Shown: positions 37,700-48,026 of the stretch, in pieces
Numbering within the stretch: the stretch's first letter is position 1
How the letters are laid out: the number at the start of each line of letters is the position of its first letter
Assembly (NCBI GenBank): GCA_050084985.1
Contig: JBITNC010000001.1
Span: 50,158,001 to 50,222,000, forward strand
Source: Nageia nagi
Taxonomy: Eukaryota; Pinophyta
DNA length: 64,000 bases
Direction: 5' to 3'
Translations under genes and position numbers: made by a program
The notes under the pieces: generated by a model
Seen by the model: the letters and a program-made list of their open reading frames with translations, nothing else
What the model was told of the DNA's origin: nothing
The model's database searches: none

Positions 37700-38916
37700 A
37701 AAAACAACGATATTTTCATTTTCTTGATTTGATTTGTTTATCCTTGATAGGTCTATACCTTCATTTGCTGATGATTTTACATTATAATATACTTCTTCAT
37801 AAGGAAATAAATAAGGTGATAAGGAACTTTGATATGATAATCTAAATCTTTAAGAGATGATTCCTTTTGTTGATTAAGGTAAGGATCTTGATATCTATAA
37901 GCTCTATGATTAAGAGGTGATGATGATTGCAACCAAGATTGATTATGTTGGTTTTTCTTAGCTTTCTTCTCATATTTTTGTCCCTTCTTCTCTTTCTTAG
38001 TTTATTAGTAAACCTAGTTGGTTTTTTATATTGATTATAGAAGAAATATTTCTGCTATTTTTTTTCTTATTGTTTTACTTCATCAACCAATTTGTTGAAG
38101 GATTTCTTATGTTGATCATAAACATATGGCATTTTTCATTCTATTATTATATCATCATAAGAGGGTATATCTAAGATTTCAAATTGATTTTTTGGACCAT
38201 CTTTTTGGGTTCTATAATGAGTATCTCCTTGACCCTTATACTAAGTTGATGTGTTATACTCCATGTCTAAGAAAGAATTATTATGCATCTTCTTTTGTTG
38301 TTTTGGTTTAGGATGGGCATTAGAATTTTTTGTATTTATGGTAATTTGGTCATCTAGATCATTGATCATAGATATTATCAATGGTGAACAACCATCCTTT
38401 CTCATTAAGGAAACAACTCTTCACCCACTTGGTGAAAATTGTGTTGCATAATTATGTTTAGGTTCATAGGATACCATTTGAGAAATATCTCCAGTTGTTT
38501 GAGATCCAGAAAGAGGTATGGGTGGCTTATCTATTACAAGACCATCCTCTCTATATATTTCCAATTTTGAGGCAAACTAGATTGATATTTTGAAGGTATC
38601 TTTAACTAAGTTAAATTACATCCAACCTTATCAAAATCATTTCATCAACATAAATAGGATATCATCCTTCCGTATGTGGAGTTTTATTTATAGGCTTGTG
38701 TGTATTAAACCTATAAGGTTTATCTTCATGTTTTTCATTTCTTTGTAATTGAGACTCCATAGGCTATATGAGAAAATCCAAGAATCTTTCAATTTCTATA
38801 TCAAAATCCTTAATTCATTTCCATGACAAGGGTAAAAAATTTATAAAACTATACTCAAGAGGATCATGAGACTCAATAGGATGTCCTATGATTTCAAGAG
38901 GAGCATGAGAATAAGA
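37700..38916 (-). pseudogene. H gag-like region, decayed
   Basis: Minus-strand pieces include NQFEILDIPSYDDIIIE and MPYVYDQHKKSFNKLVDEVK (about 38180-38060), followed by Lys/Arg-rich sequence. Upstream, YSHAPLEIIGHPIE repeats the module of the frame at 38917-39597. The position between leader and zinc knuckle fits gag. No diagnostic gag domain was recognised. Confidence 0.4.
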
Positions 38917-39597
38917 TTATAATTCTATAAGGTGCTCCAAAGGATCCTTAGAATCCATGCTCAGATCCTTATTTTTAGTATCATATTCATCCCAACGTGG
39001 GGATGAAGAAGTCATAGTATCAAGCTCTAGAAATTGATATGATCTAGTAAATGATTTTACATCAAAATCTATGATGCTAATATCAAGTTCATCCCTCCAT
39101 GAACTAGAGTCATGAAACTTAGTTAGAGGCTTGATAATCTCCAAAGGAGAGGAATAAGAAGATTTTAATTCATAAATGTGTGTCAATGAACTCTTATTAT
39201 TTATGTCAAACATGTTATCTTTAGTGTCATATCCATCCCATGATGAAGATGAGGAATTTGTTGCATTATACTCCAACTCTTCATAGGATTCGAGAAAGTT
39301 TTCTAAAGGTTGAATAAGATGAAGAGGAAAATATTCTAACTCAACTAAGTATGTTATAAGCTTCTTAATTTCAATATTTATTTTCTTACTTTTAATGTTA
39401 GAATCATCCTTTATAACCTCAAAAGGAGAAGTAGGATATTTATTCAAGGTTGGTATTATGAGATGCGATGAGTGTTCTTCAACATTTATGTCAAGCACTT
39501 CTTGTCTTTCTTGTTCTTTTGATTTCACTTTGGTAGGAAAATGAATATAATTTTGGATTGCAATAAGGTAAAAATACAAACATTGAATAACCATCAT
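38917..39597 (-). CDS. H 226-codon Ser/Asp-rich repeat protein, gag-position frame
   Basis: An intact frame of 226 codons with at least three modules of about 30 residues: SSSSSWDGYDTKDNMFDINN, then DSSSWRDELDISIIDFDV, then SSSPRWDEYDTKNKDLSMDS, each ending in a YEL/LEL/IEL phrase. A second recurring phrase is SSPLEIIKPL. It is acidic and low in Cys; no signal peptide or membrane segment stands out. It is the first long frame after the H leader, so it may be the N-terminus of gag or a separate accessory protein. The stop at its end is followed by more of the same module, so it may once have been longer. Family unknown. Confidence 0.45.
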   Translation of the reverse strand: MMVIQCLYFYLIAIQNYIHFPTKVKSKEQERQEVLDINVEEHSSHLIIPTLNKYPTSPFEVIKDDSNIKSKKINIEIKKLITYLVELEYFPLHLIQPLENFLESYEELEYNATNSSSSSWDGYDTKDNMFDINNKSSLTHIYELKSSYSSPLEIIKPLTKFHDSSSWRDELDISIIDFDVKSFTRSYQFLELDTMTSSSPRWDEYDTKNKDLSMDSKDPLEHLIEL

Positions 39598-41563
39598 ATT
39601 TTTTATTATTTTTATATTTGTAAGAAAATAATCATATGCACAAAAAACCTATTTAGAAACTCACCTTTTTGATGTGATTATCTTATATAATTTTGTTGAT
39701 AAATTGAATTAGTTTTTCTTAATGGGCGATGTGAAATGTTCATTTTATTTTTATTAATTTTTCTAGTTTGGTGTTTAAATAAGGGTAGGTTGGAATCCTA
39801 TAGGTAATCTATGGCAAAGTATCAACTTGTTACATAAGGTTGTCACCTTAATGTAATGAGGCTCAGAGAATGCCTTCTTATTTATAGTCACCTAGAAAAA
39901 AGTAATGACTCTTACCCTAGAACCCAGTATTCATCTCCAGGTTTGGCTTTATGGCTTATGGTGTGGTTAGTGGGTACATAAAAAATATAGAATCAATGGT
40001 TGCTCATCACTTCCAACTTATTGATGTTTATTTTTAAAAGGTATTATGCATATATATTAAAAATGAAAAAACTCATGATAACTACAACCCAACCCAACAT
40101 ACATGTCCTTTGATTATATTTTATTTAATATGAAAAAAGTAATATTTTAATTAATGATTCTTGATCTAACCCATGAAATTCATTTGCCACTTAGTGCGAT
40201 TCTTTAACCAAAAATTAATGAGATTCATTTACTCCTTCCAAGTGTTGAAGTAATTAAGTGAGGTTCTTTAACTCCTCTTTGAGTCACAATCCTTCAACCT
40301 CCTTTCAGAGTGGTTAGGCAAACAAGAAGTTTTTTTATAAGAGATAAATTTCTTTAGATGAGGTTCTTTAACTCCTCTTCAAGTCACAATCCTTAGACCT
40401 CCTTTCAGAGTGGTAAGTTAGATAGGAAGGGTTTTAATGTGTAATAGATTTTCTTAAATTATGTTCCTTAACTCCTCTTAAAATTACCATCCTTCAACCC
40501 CCTTTTGGAGTGATGAGGCAAACCATGAAGAGTTTTAATGTGAGATAAATTTCCTTAGATTAGGTTCTTTAACTCCTCTTCAAATTACCATCCTTCAACC
40601 CCCTTTTGTAGTGATGAGGTGGACCATGAAGAATTTTAATGTGAGATAAATTTCCTTATATTAGGGTGTTTAACTCCTCTTCAAATTACAATCCTTCAAA
40701 CCCCTTTCAAAGTGATAAGGCAAACCATGAAGAGTATTAAGTGAAGGAAAAATACCCACCCAATAAATTAACCAATTTAATGTGTTTGAATTTTCCTTAA
40801 CCTTGGTAAATTAACCTTATGTTCATTCCATTTTTTAATGAGAGTTAATTCCTCCTTTTTGAGTGCATAAGCAATTTAATGAGAGTTCATTACCGATTTT
40901 AGTAATAAAAAGTGAAAACGGGAAAAAAGAGTTCATTTACTCCTTTCCTATTGCACCCATTTTGATCACCTAAGATTGCCTTTCGACGCAAAGGGAGAGC
41001 ATAGGTGGGTGTAATGGAAAGTATTAGGTGATTTTATTTGTCATTCTCAAAACCCAACAAAAATAGATAACTTTTGTACAAATTATTTAAGTAAAATAGA
41101 AATAATGAATATTTCCTAAACATACATCTACCCTTCCTACATGCAATCTAGGCAAAGAAATAAAAAACAAAGGGTTCTTTTCCAATTTTCATTTTTAATG
41201 CCTAATTTACATTTTCAATATTCACAATAGTTGAAACATATACTTTATATCTCAAGTTGATGATATTTTCAAACTTTTACATAGAATCAATGGTGATCTA
41301 AAACAATTACTAGTGTTTCAGTTAAATCATCAACATTTCAAAATAAATCACTAGCATTCCAATATAAAACATTGGCATTCCACTATAAATCGTTGGTATT
41401 TTCCTTCAATCATTGGCATTTACACAGCACAAATAAAAAACAAAAGACATAGAAAATAACATGAAAATAATAATAATAACACAAAATAAAAGATACCAAA
41501 ACAAACTTTAAAACACAAAAAACACCCCCTATGCATCATTTTTGATGCAGCTTGCTTATGAGG
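39598..41563 (-). other. H leader (5' untranslated region), no gene
   Basis: About 2 kb between the primer-binding site and the first frame. Contains the 100-bp repeats at 40250-40745 and short runs such as AATCATTGGCATT near 41340-41420. No coding similarity. Confidence 0.5.
40250..40745. repeat. 100-bp tandem repeat, five units
   Basis: GGTTCTTTAACTCCTCTT recurs, with changes, at about 40262, 40362, 40462, 40563 and 40664. Each is followed by a CCTTCAACC-CCTTT-GAGTG block and a GATAAATTTCCTTAGAT tail. Units differ at roughly one base in six. It lies in the leader of H. Confidence 0.9.
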
Positions 41564-41581
41564 GCCCTCCTTGTAGCACCA
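41564..41581 (-). promoter_or_regulatory. Primer-binding site of H
   Basis: The minus strand reads LTR end ...AGTAAACA, then TTTTGGTGCTACAAGGAGGG. TGG three bases after the LTR with an 18-base downstream match zone is the normal layout. The cognate tRNA was not identified from memory. Confidence 0.55.
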
Positions 41582-41584
41582 AAA

Positions 41585-42619
41585 TGTTTACTAAAAAAAT
41601 AGCCCTACATGCATACAAGATGAGAGATATCACAATAAACACCATTCTCTATTATTTATGAGTAAACCTCAATTTTGATTACATATTTTACCTTGCATGG
41701 AGGGATTTAGTACAAGAGATGATATGGGCCTCTGGGAGGCCTTCTTTATCGATGTCTACAAGCTCCAAGTAATGTTTTATGAAACTTGCAGAAGAAAGAG
41801 AATAATGTTGACTATTTATTTTTTTTGGTTCTTTAGCTCTTATTTGTTTAAATTAGTTGATATTCTTGTAAATCCTACACATACATAAACAACAACACAT
41901 CAAAACATACCTACTCACATAATTTAAAATGTATGGAAGTATAATAAAATACAAGTATAAAAGCATGCAAAAATGAAATGCATTTACTTACTAAAGTCTA
42001 AATGTATTCTAGCAGAGTAAGGTTCCATTCAATCTTGGTTCTCTCTTTTCTCTTTTACTATTGAAGGTGTATTTGTAGATTTTTGAAAACTATCAAAGTT
42101 GCTATTTTTTGGGGTAAAACTCTAGATGAAATGCATATCTCGCCTTGTCATCATCCTAATCCAAAGTGAGTTGGTGTGGAATGATAATATATTAGTCATC
42201 CTTTACTTTATTTTTTAAAAAATTTAATTTTTTCCATTTTTAAATTGATTTTATGTGTTTCAAGGTCAATGATTGGGTATCCGATGCTGATGATTGGACT
42301 CGATCGTCGATAATCAAGCTTGAGTTAGGATTTTTTACCCAATTTTTAAAAGGCCATAACTTTCAAATTGTAGCTCCATTTTCTTTTCCATTTGAAGCAT
42401 TGGAAAGAGGATGAAGAGTACATCAATATAATATATAAAATTAATAAAATAAAAATATTTAAGCATCTCATTTTAATGATTTCTAAAACCTCTTTTTAAT
42501 AGTATTAGATATCAATTTTGAGCTAATTAATGATTTTACATTTGATAGTTGAACCCTATGATGAGAATCATTATTATTTTGATGTGTCATAAGTGAAAGG
42601 TATGCCTTTAGGTGTCTAT
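41585..42619 (-). repeat. H 5' LTR (right copy)
   Basis: Begins TGTTTACTAAAAAAATAGCC and ends near CTTTAGGTGTCTAT, where it stops matching the left copy. It is followed by AGATAG, the presumed target duplication. The ATGATTGG short repeat is reduced here compared with the left copy. It is the 5' LTR because the primer-binding site lies just left of it. Confidence 0.85.
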
Positions 42620-42803
42620 AGATAGGATATAGGTAGTGGGTTATTTGAGGAGATATCCCTTTTAAATACTATCCTTTTGATTGAACAGTTTGTGCTAGAT
42701 AGGCCTAGCTCCATACCATGCTTAGTTAATGCTAACATTAATGACTACCTACCTCCTTGAGAAGTGAACCCTTAGTGAATTGGTATGTACAAGTATTAAA
42801 TGA

Positions 42804-42845
<42 letters not shown>

Positions 42846-42911
42846 GTGTGTGTATATATATATACATACATAATATATATATATATAATATACATATACA
42901 TATATATACAT

Positions 42912-42952
<41 letters not shown>

Positions 42953-42989
42953 ACAATGGCATTTACATTATATAATCTTTAGTGAGTGT
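42620..42989. repeat. E2 interior with compound TA/GT/CA microsatellite
   Basis: At 42810-42952 TA runs enclose a TGTGTGTG block at 42847 and a CACACACA block at 42912-42936, with ACATATACATA between. The GT and CA blocks are complementary, so the tract can fold. Short frames on both strands here consist only of I, Y, H, V and T and are not genes. Confidence 0.85.
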
Positions 42990-44168
42990 TCTATAATCAC
43001 TTGATCACCTAGTAATGTTTTGAATAGATACTGTTCACTGGTATATGAAGCTCCCAAGATCTGGTGATATCTTGAAGTATAAATGCATTATTTTGCATAG
43101 CTTGAGTGATGATATAGGGCCTACTCCATAAGGAATTGAATTTTTAACATTTTATAGGCTTTGCTCTTTCCTCATCCCATTTGAGGATAATGTATCTTAT
43201 TTCAAACTTTACCTAAGAAGACTTTTTCCTATCAAACCACTTCTTAACAATCTATTATTGATGCTAAAAAGACTCATATGCTCTATTTCTATCTTCTTCT
43301 AGTTTTATGAGCTGATTGAATCTTGCTTGTAATGGCCCAAAATCATAATCTTCCAACCCTTGTAGGACTTTCAATTCATGTAACTCAAGATGATTTGGCA
43401 ATATTGGTCTTTTGCCATACACCAATGCATAAGGGGATATTTTGATAGCTGATTTGATATTGATTCTATCTACCCATAATGCATAGTCTAATTATGTATG
43501 CCATTGTCTAGAATTCCCTTCAATTATTCTATTGATAATTTGAGTTAGTTCTAATTTATTGATTCTGCTAACCCATTCCCTTATGGGTAGTAATTTGAAG
43601 AGAATAACTAGTAGATCCTATACTAAGAAACAAAGTTTGAAAAATTAGCTCTAATGAATGCAAGATTGTTGTATGATACAATAGTTTGTGGGATACCAAA
43701 ATGAGTGATTATTCTTTTGATCATCTCTATCACTACCTCCTTATCTGCATTCTTACATGGTATGGCTTCTGACCATCGTATGAAATAATCTATTGTAGTC
43801 ATAATAAAATTATGACCTACTAAGGAATTCAAATTTATAACACCAATGAAGTCAAGATCCCATTGTTAGAAAGGATCCTTAACAACCATATATTTAAAAG
43901 GCATTGTAGCTTATCTTCTTTTTCCCACATACTTGCTACATTTATCACATTCTTGGGCTATCTTGAATGGATCTTGAAATATAGTAAGCCAATAATACCT
44001 AGTTTGCAATATTTTTGCTACAATAGTTAGGCCACTACAGTGTCTTCTAGAGAATCCATAATAAAATTCATGCAAAATTCTCTTAGCTTCATCATGAGTT
44101 ACACATATTAATTGGGTTTGATCAAACTTATTCCTATAAAGATGATCATCTATCATCACAATCTTCAA
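42990..44168 (-). pseudogene. E2 integrase: zinc-binding, core and C-terminal domains
   Basis: Zinc-binding part at 44168-43911 with HEFYYGFSRRHCSG, RYYWLTIFQD and CDKCSKYVGK (H-H-C-C arrangement). Core at about 43880-43290: LVGHNFIMTTIDYFIRWSEA, IITHFGIPQTIVSYNN, then NGLAESINK and ALWVDRINIKSAIKISPYAL. The second catalytic position reads VSYNN where active enzymes have VSDNG, so Asp is replaced by Tyr; the third, Glu in AES, is kept. C-terminal part at 43270-42990: KWFDRKKSS, LKWDEERAKP, NSLWSRPYII and ELHIPVNSI. Several stops are present. Gypsy type, with the same C-terminal signature as the E3 tail. Confidence 0.85.
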
Positions 44169-44279
44169 TTCTTACAATCTAAATCTCCTTCTTTCAAATC
44201 TATCTAGAGACTCAAGATACTTACTAGTGCCAAAATAAGAAATAAACTTCTTTATCCAATCACTTTCTAGATTAATATG

Positions 44280-44679
44280 CTCCTCATCCTCTATGAAATC
44301 AATCATGTGTAAATCCCCTTCCATATTTCATAGAGATCCCTACCCTTAATAAGCTTGGTTAGTTTAATTTCTATATAATATTCCATTATTTTTGTAATCC
44401 AACTAGCTTTTCCTTTATCTAATTCTCCTTGAATGACATAGTTTCTTACATCAGGGTGAATAGTATATACAAGAATCTTATTATAGGACACATAATTCTT
44501 AAACTTCTTGAGTCCCTTCATTATAGAAATAACTTACTTTTTAATAAATGAATACCTTCTTTGATGATTATGTAATGTTTGGCTATGAAAGGCAATGGAA
44601 TGTTCTTCCTTTTGATAATCATTTTGTGCTAGAATTGTAGAAACACCTTTCTCTAATCCATATGCATACATAATAAAAT
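44280..44679 (-). pseudogene. E2 RNase H, C-terminal part
   Basis: Reads FIMYAYGLEKGVSTILAQND, EEHSIAFHSQTLHNHQRRYS, then MKGLKKFKNYVSYNKILVYT and GKASWITKIMEYYIEIKLTK. This is the standard gypsy RNase H continuing into the connection to integrase. It resumes precisely the frame that breaks off at 49574, on the other side of E3. Confidence 0.85.
44675..44679. repeat. Target-site duplication AAAAT of E3
   Basis: AAAAT lies directly before TGTTGATTAGG and again directly after the right LTR at 49569-49573. Removing E3 and one AAAAT restores the RNase H frame of E2. Confidence 0.85.
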
Positions 44680-46221
44680 TGTTGATTAGGATTGTGTAAT
44701 ATATGCACCATGAACAATATTAACCAAAGTAAATCAAGAACAGACTATCGTGACAGTCTGATCTCTGGAGAAGGCCAGTTCCTTATCTATTGGGTGTAGA
44801 AAAAGTAATAGGAAAGGAAATAAAAGGGTAGAGTGCGAGGAATTTAAGCAAAAGGCTTAGGGTAATAGGAAAGAAAATAAAAAGGAGTAAAGTGTAAGGA
44901 ATTTAAGCAAAAAGGCTTAGGGTAACAAGAGAGAAAGTAAAGGTGGATCACTAGTTCAGTACGGGCTTTCACAGTGTGTGAAACCTTGGTCTGAATCTAG
45001 TGTAGCAGCTACAGTACAAGCTCTCACTCTCTAATAGTTTCCCAGCTTTACTCTACCATGTAGTAGACATAGTTATACTAGCAACTCGCAATTATCATTC
45101 AGGAAACAAGCCAAGCTGCCACGATGTAACCAAATTAAGAATGACAATTATGAGTGCTAGATAAGAAAGGTCAAGATGGTATCATATTACTGATAAAAAC
45201 TATAGGTCTTCGAGAACAAATGTAAAGAGCAATACTAGGGCTTTCGACCCCTTTTCCACTTTATTTTCATATACTTATACTGTAGTAACAACAGTTACAA
45301 GAATTGCAGAATAGAAATGTTTACAAAAATAGCTTCAAGATTCTAGCCTTCTTTTAACTGATACTACCTACATATGCCACTTGGTAAAATATTACAAAAA
45401 TGGGGTAGATTGTAGATGATATGGCTTCTTGATAATTGTGATCTGACCTCTTGCTAGCCTTGTATCTACATTCTAGAATGCTCTACTCACCAGCTCCAAC
45501 TATTCGATCACTCCTTGCTGACCTCATCACTTCTGGGACCTAATTTCATTCAAAAATGTGAACATCATTCTTCCTATGATGTCATCTCTTACTTCTGGAA
45601 TGTTTTACTCACTGGCTCTGGCTATTCGATCACTCCTTGCTGACCTCATCACTTTTGAGACCTGGTTTCATTCAAAAATGTGAACATCATTCTTCCCGTG
45701 ATGTCATCTCTTACTTCTAAAATGTTTTACTCACTAGCTTCGGCTATTTGATCACTCCTTGCTGACCTCATCACTTTCGACATCTGGTTTTGGGTTAAGG
45801 CCTGAAATCGCTAACATCATCTCTTTTGGAATGCTTTATTTACTAACCTCGACTTCTCAATTCCCCTTGCTGACCTCATGATCTCCAGAACCTGGTCTTT
45901 ACCAAAATGTGACTATCTTATCCTCTACGACATCATCATTTTATTCTGGAATGCTTTACTTTTGAAACACTTAATTTACGGGCTCTAGGTTCTTTGATTA
46001 TCTCTTGCTAACCTCACCTCCTCCGAAACCCAAGCTTTTCCACAACTAAGCTTTATCATTTAATCTGTGACATCATCATTTCATTTCGGAATGCTTTATC
46101 TACTGACTCCAACCTATTTTGTTTGCTCCAAAAAAACTCCCGGGGATCTTAAAATGAACTCATGGTTGCAAGTAAAGTACACTAGGGCTTTAATAAAGAA
46201 TTTATTATGTATGAATATACA
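44680..46221 (-). repeat. E3 3' LTR (left copy)
   Basis: TGTTGATTAGGATTGTGTAA ... GTATGAATATACA, with proper TG/CA ends. Contains a tandem repeat at 45470-46130 built on CTCCTTGCTGACCTCATCAC (about 45511, 45633, 45755, 45863 and 46001; spacing about 122 bp for the first three). Confidence 0.93.
45470..46130. repeat. ~122-bp tandem repeat inside the E3 LTR
   Basis: Five units of the pattern TTCTGGAATG-TTTACTCACTGGCTC-ATTCGATCACTCCTTGCTGACCTCATCACTT-...-AATGTGAACATCAT-...-GATGTCATC. The last two are shortened or lengthened. The same array is in the right LTR. Repeated blocks within the LTR could hold promoter elements, but no specific site was identified. Confidence 0.85.
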
Positions 46222-46530
46222 TTATGGTGACTTCTAGGGGAAAATTTTGCCTTTATCAAAGAGGAATTTAGAACCCAGTCTGAAAAAATAATACCAAAAA
46301 TAATACCAATGCATTTAGCTACTACATAGGGTCTGGACCGCATGGATTCAAATTTTGTGTGTTTCCCCAGTTTAGCTCTGTCCTCATCCCATTTCAATAC
46401 TAAATCTCCTTCTCTGAAAGTATCTAGAGTTGATTTTCGACTGTTGAACCACCTTTTACTATTTCATTTCTTCTCTGGAGGTCTTGATATGATTGATTCT
46501 AGAGCTCTTTTGGGATTCAACTTTTCTTTC
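46222..46530 (-). pseudogene. E3 integrase C-terminal remnant fused behind gag
   Basis: Reads LNPKRALESIISRPPEKK, then RWFNSRKSTLDTFREGDLVL, KWDEDRAKLGKHTKFESM, RPYVVAKCIGI. This is the C-terminal tail of gypsy integrase, as in E2 (WFDRKKSS, LKWDEERAKP). It follows the gag end within about 30 bases, so protease, RT, RNase H and the integrase core are deleted. Confidence 0.8.
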
Positions 46531-46544
46531 TAGAATATCAGATA

Positions 46545-47281
46545 CTAGGGGTTTTTCCCTGATCTTGTTTCCACAGCAAAACCTCCTATACCTGCTGGTG
46601 CAAAATTCATCAGGTTCACATCTTGGCTTATGTCATTAGCTACACCAGGTGGAGGAATGCCCCCACTTCTTAATAAATATTCTTGGTATTGATAAACAGG
46701 ACATGTGGTTTGTTCATGAGCGTTATTGCAGGCCAAACACCAACTAGTGGCTGACCCTGAAGAGGAAGCTTAGCTTACATCCTCATTCAACACATTCTAA
46801 GCCTCTTCTATAGTAGGATAAGGATATCTTCTTGCATTGCTTTATTTGTGTATAATGGTAATCTGGTTTGCCATATTTCTACACAAGTTTCAGAGTTCCT
46901 AAATCTCTATCGATGAGGCTACCCCTTGATTCATATTAGGCTGATGAGGGGCTGGTAAGGCCAAGGGAGCTCTAGGGACTAGCAAGGTTGATGGCCACTG
47001 TTGGACAGGGGTGGGGATACTAGCCAGTGGTGGAGCCAAACTAATTGCTTGAGGTCTCAAAATTTGTTGCTGGGCAGTTATTGGAAAATAAGGCATTGGC
47101 ATGCGACTTGGCAATTTCCCAACTGCAATAAGATAGGATTTAGCATATACTACTTATCTATAGACCTCTGGGAAAGTATTTACTCTAGAATTTTGGATTT
47201 GCAGAGAGAGATCCAGAGGAAAGGCTCTCAGGTAATACATTAAGACTTGAAATTGCTGAGGCCTGACTGGCATTAGGACTC
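46545..47281 (-). pseudogene. E3 gag C-terminus: Pro-rich linker and zinc knuckle
   Basis: 47114-46899 gives a Pro/Ala-rich stretch (SLAPPLASIPTPVQQWPSTL, LVPRAPLALPAPHQP). Further on, about 46750-46710, is WCLACNNAHEQTTCP, a CCHC-like knuckle with spacing C-x2-C-x3-H-x4-C, one residue short of the usual C-x2-C-x4-H-x4-C. The frame at 46736-46545 ends AVETRSGKNP. One or more frameshifts and stops separate these parts. Confidence 0.65.
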
Positions 47282-47878
47282 TCATCCAAGTTTTTTGGAA
47301 TCTAATATTGAAATCAGGGATATTTTCTTGCTCATATCTTTGATTGAAGTGAATTGTGTTAACAAGGAAAAGGGATCTCCTAATTCATTAAATTCCAAGA
47401 TAAAGGGCTCTACCAGCTGAGCCCAAGTGTTTATAGATCCGTTAGGAAGGCCCCTGTACCAATCTAGGACCTTTCCCTTGAAAGATTGAGCCAGTAATCT
47501 TACCATGACATCTTCATGTTGGATATTATGAATCTTCGCTAGGCCAGCTACATCAACATAATGCTCATAAGCCATTTTCTCTAAAGTTGCATCAAACTCT
47601 GAAAGGGTTTTGAAAACATTTGCTGGGATGTCATGCAACACTGCCAGGGCTATTGGTACTCCATTGTCCCATTCTAGATAAATATTTTGAGCTGGATTAG
47701 CCATTTCAGGAAAGGTATTTCTAATGTGAAGATTGGATGATTCTGGCTTGGTAAAGGATTTTAGGGAGCTGATACTATTTAGAGACTTGGACTTGATCAG
47801 GTTCTTTCTCTTAAGAGTATCTAACATTCTAAAATCCAATGCTTCTTTTGCTGATCTAGTTTTAGATCTTGTCCACAT
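47282..47878 (-). CDS. E3 gag, N-terminal and capsid part
   Basis: 198 codons starting MWTRSKTRSAKEALDFRMLD, a common opening of gypsy gag proteins, directly after leader and primer-binding site. The core shows the retrotransposon gag signature: DVMVRLLAQSFKGKVLDWYR, GLPNGSINTWAQLVEPFILE. The family forms the capsid that packages element RNA. A frameshift after KKLG separates it from the C-terminal part, which continues at 47220-46700 in another frame. Confidence 0.85.
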   Translation of the reverse strand: MWTRSKTRSAKEALDFRMLDTLKRKNLIKSKSLNSISSLKSFTKPESSNLHIRNTFPEMANPAQNIYLEWDNGVPIALAVLHDIPANVFKTLSEFDATLEKMAYEHYVDVAGLAKIHNIQHEDVMVRLLAQSFKGKVLDWYRGLPNGSINTWAQLVEPFILEFNELGDPFSLLTQFTSIKDMSKKISLISILDSKKLG

Positions 47879-47997
47879 AAACTCTAGGTCACAAAAGAAA
47901 GTGACAGGTTCAAAAGCACATATGATATTTACAAATAATTTGCTTTAATACATACCATAGATAGTGCTTCAGCAGAGTCACCAATAAGTTTCTTTGT

Positions 47998-48015
47998 TTC
48001 CTACCAGGTGTGCCA
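47998..48015 (-). promoter_or_regulatory. Primer-binding site of E3
   Basis: On the minus strand, TTTTTGGCACACCTGGTAGG begins a few bases after the 5' LTR end. Its start is shared with E2. The tRNA was not identified. Confidence 0.5.
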
Positions 48016-48026
48016 AAAAGAAATAC

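Larger units (their letters stand above)
20428..42619 (-). mobile_element. Element H: minus-strand gypsy with internal tandem amplification
   Basis: Two direct LTRs 21 kb apart enclose, in minus order, a primer-binding site (41581), a leader with 100-bp repeats, a gag-like region, a zinc-knuckle/protease segment amplified in tandem (37208-26623), and 5 kb of non-coding DNA. No RT, RNase H or integrase was found, so it looks non-autonomous. AGATAG flanks both sides (20422-20427; 42620-42625). It lies in E2 downstream of the integrase. Confidence 0.75.

Noticed and set aside
42738-42982. Several overlapping Tyr/Ile-rich frames on both strands
   Set aside because: They are translations of TA/CA microsatellite sequence.
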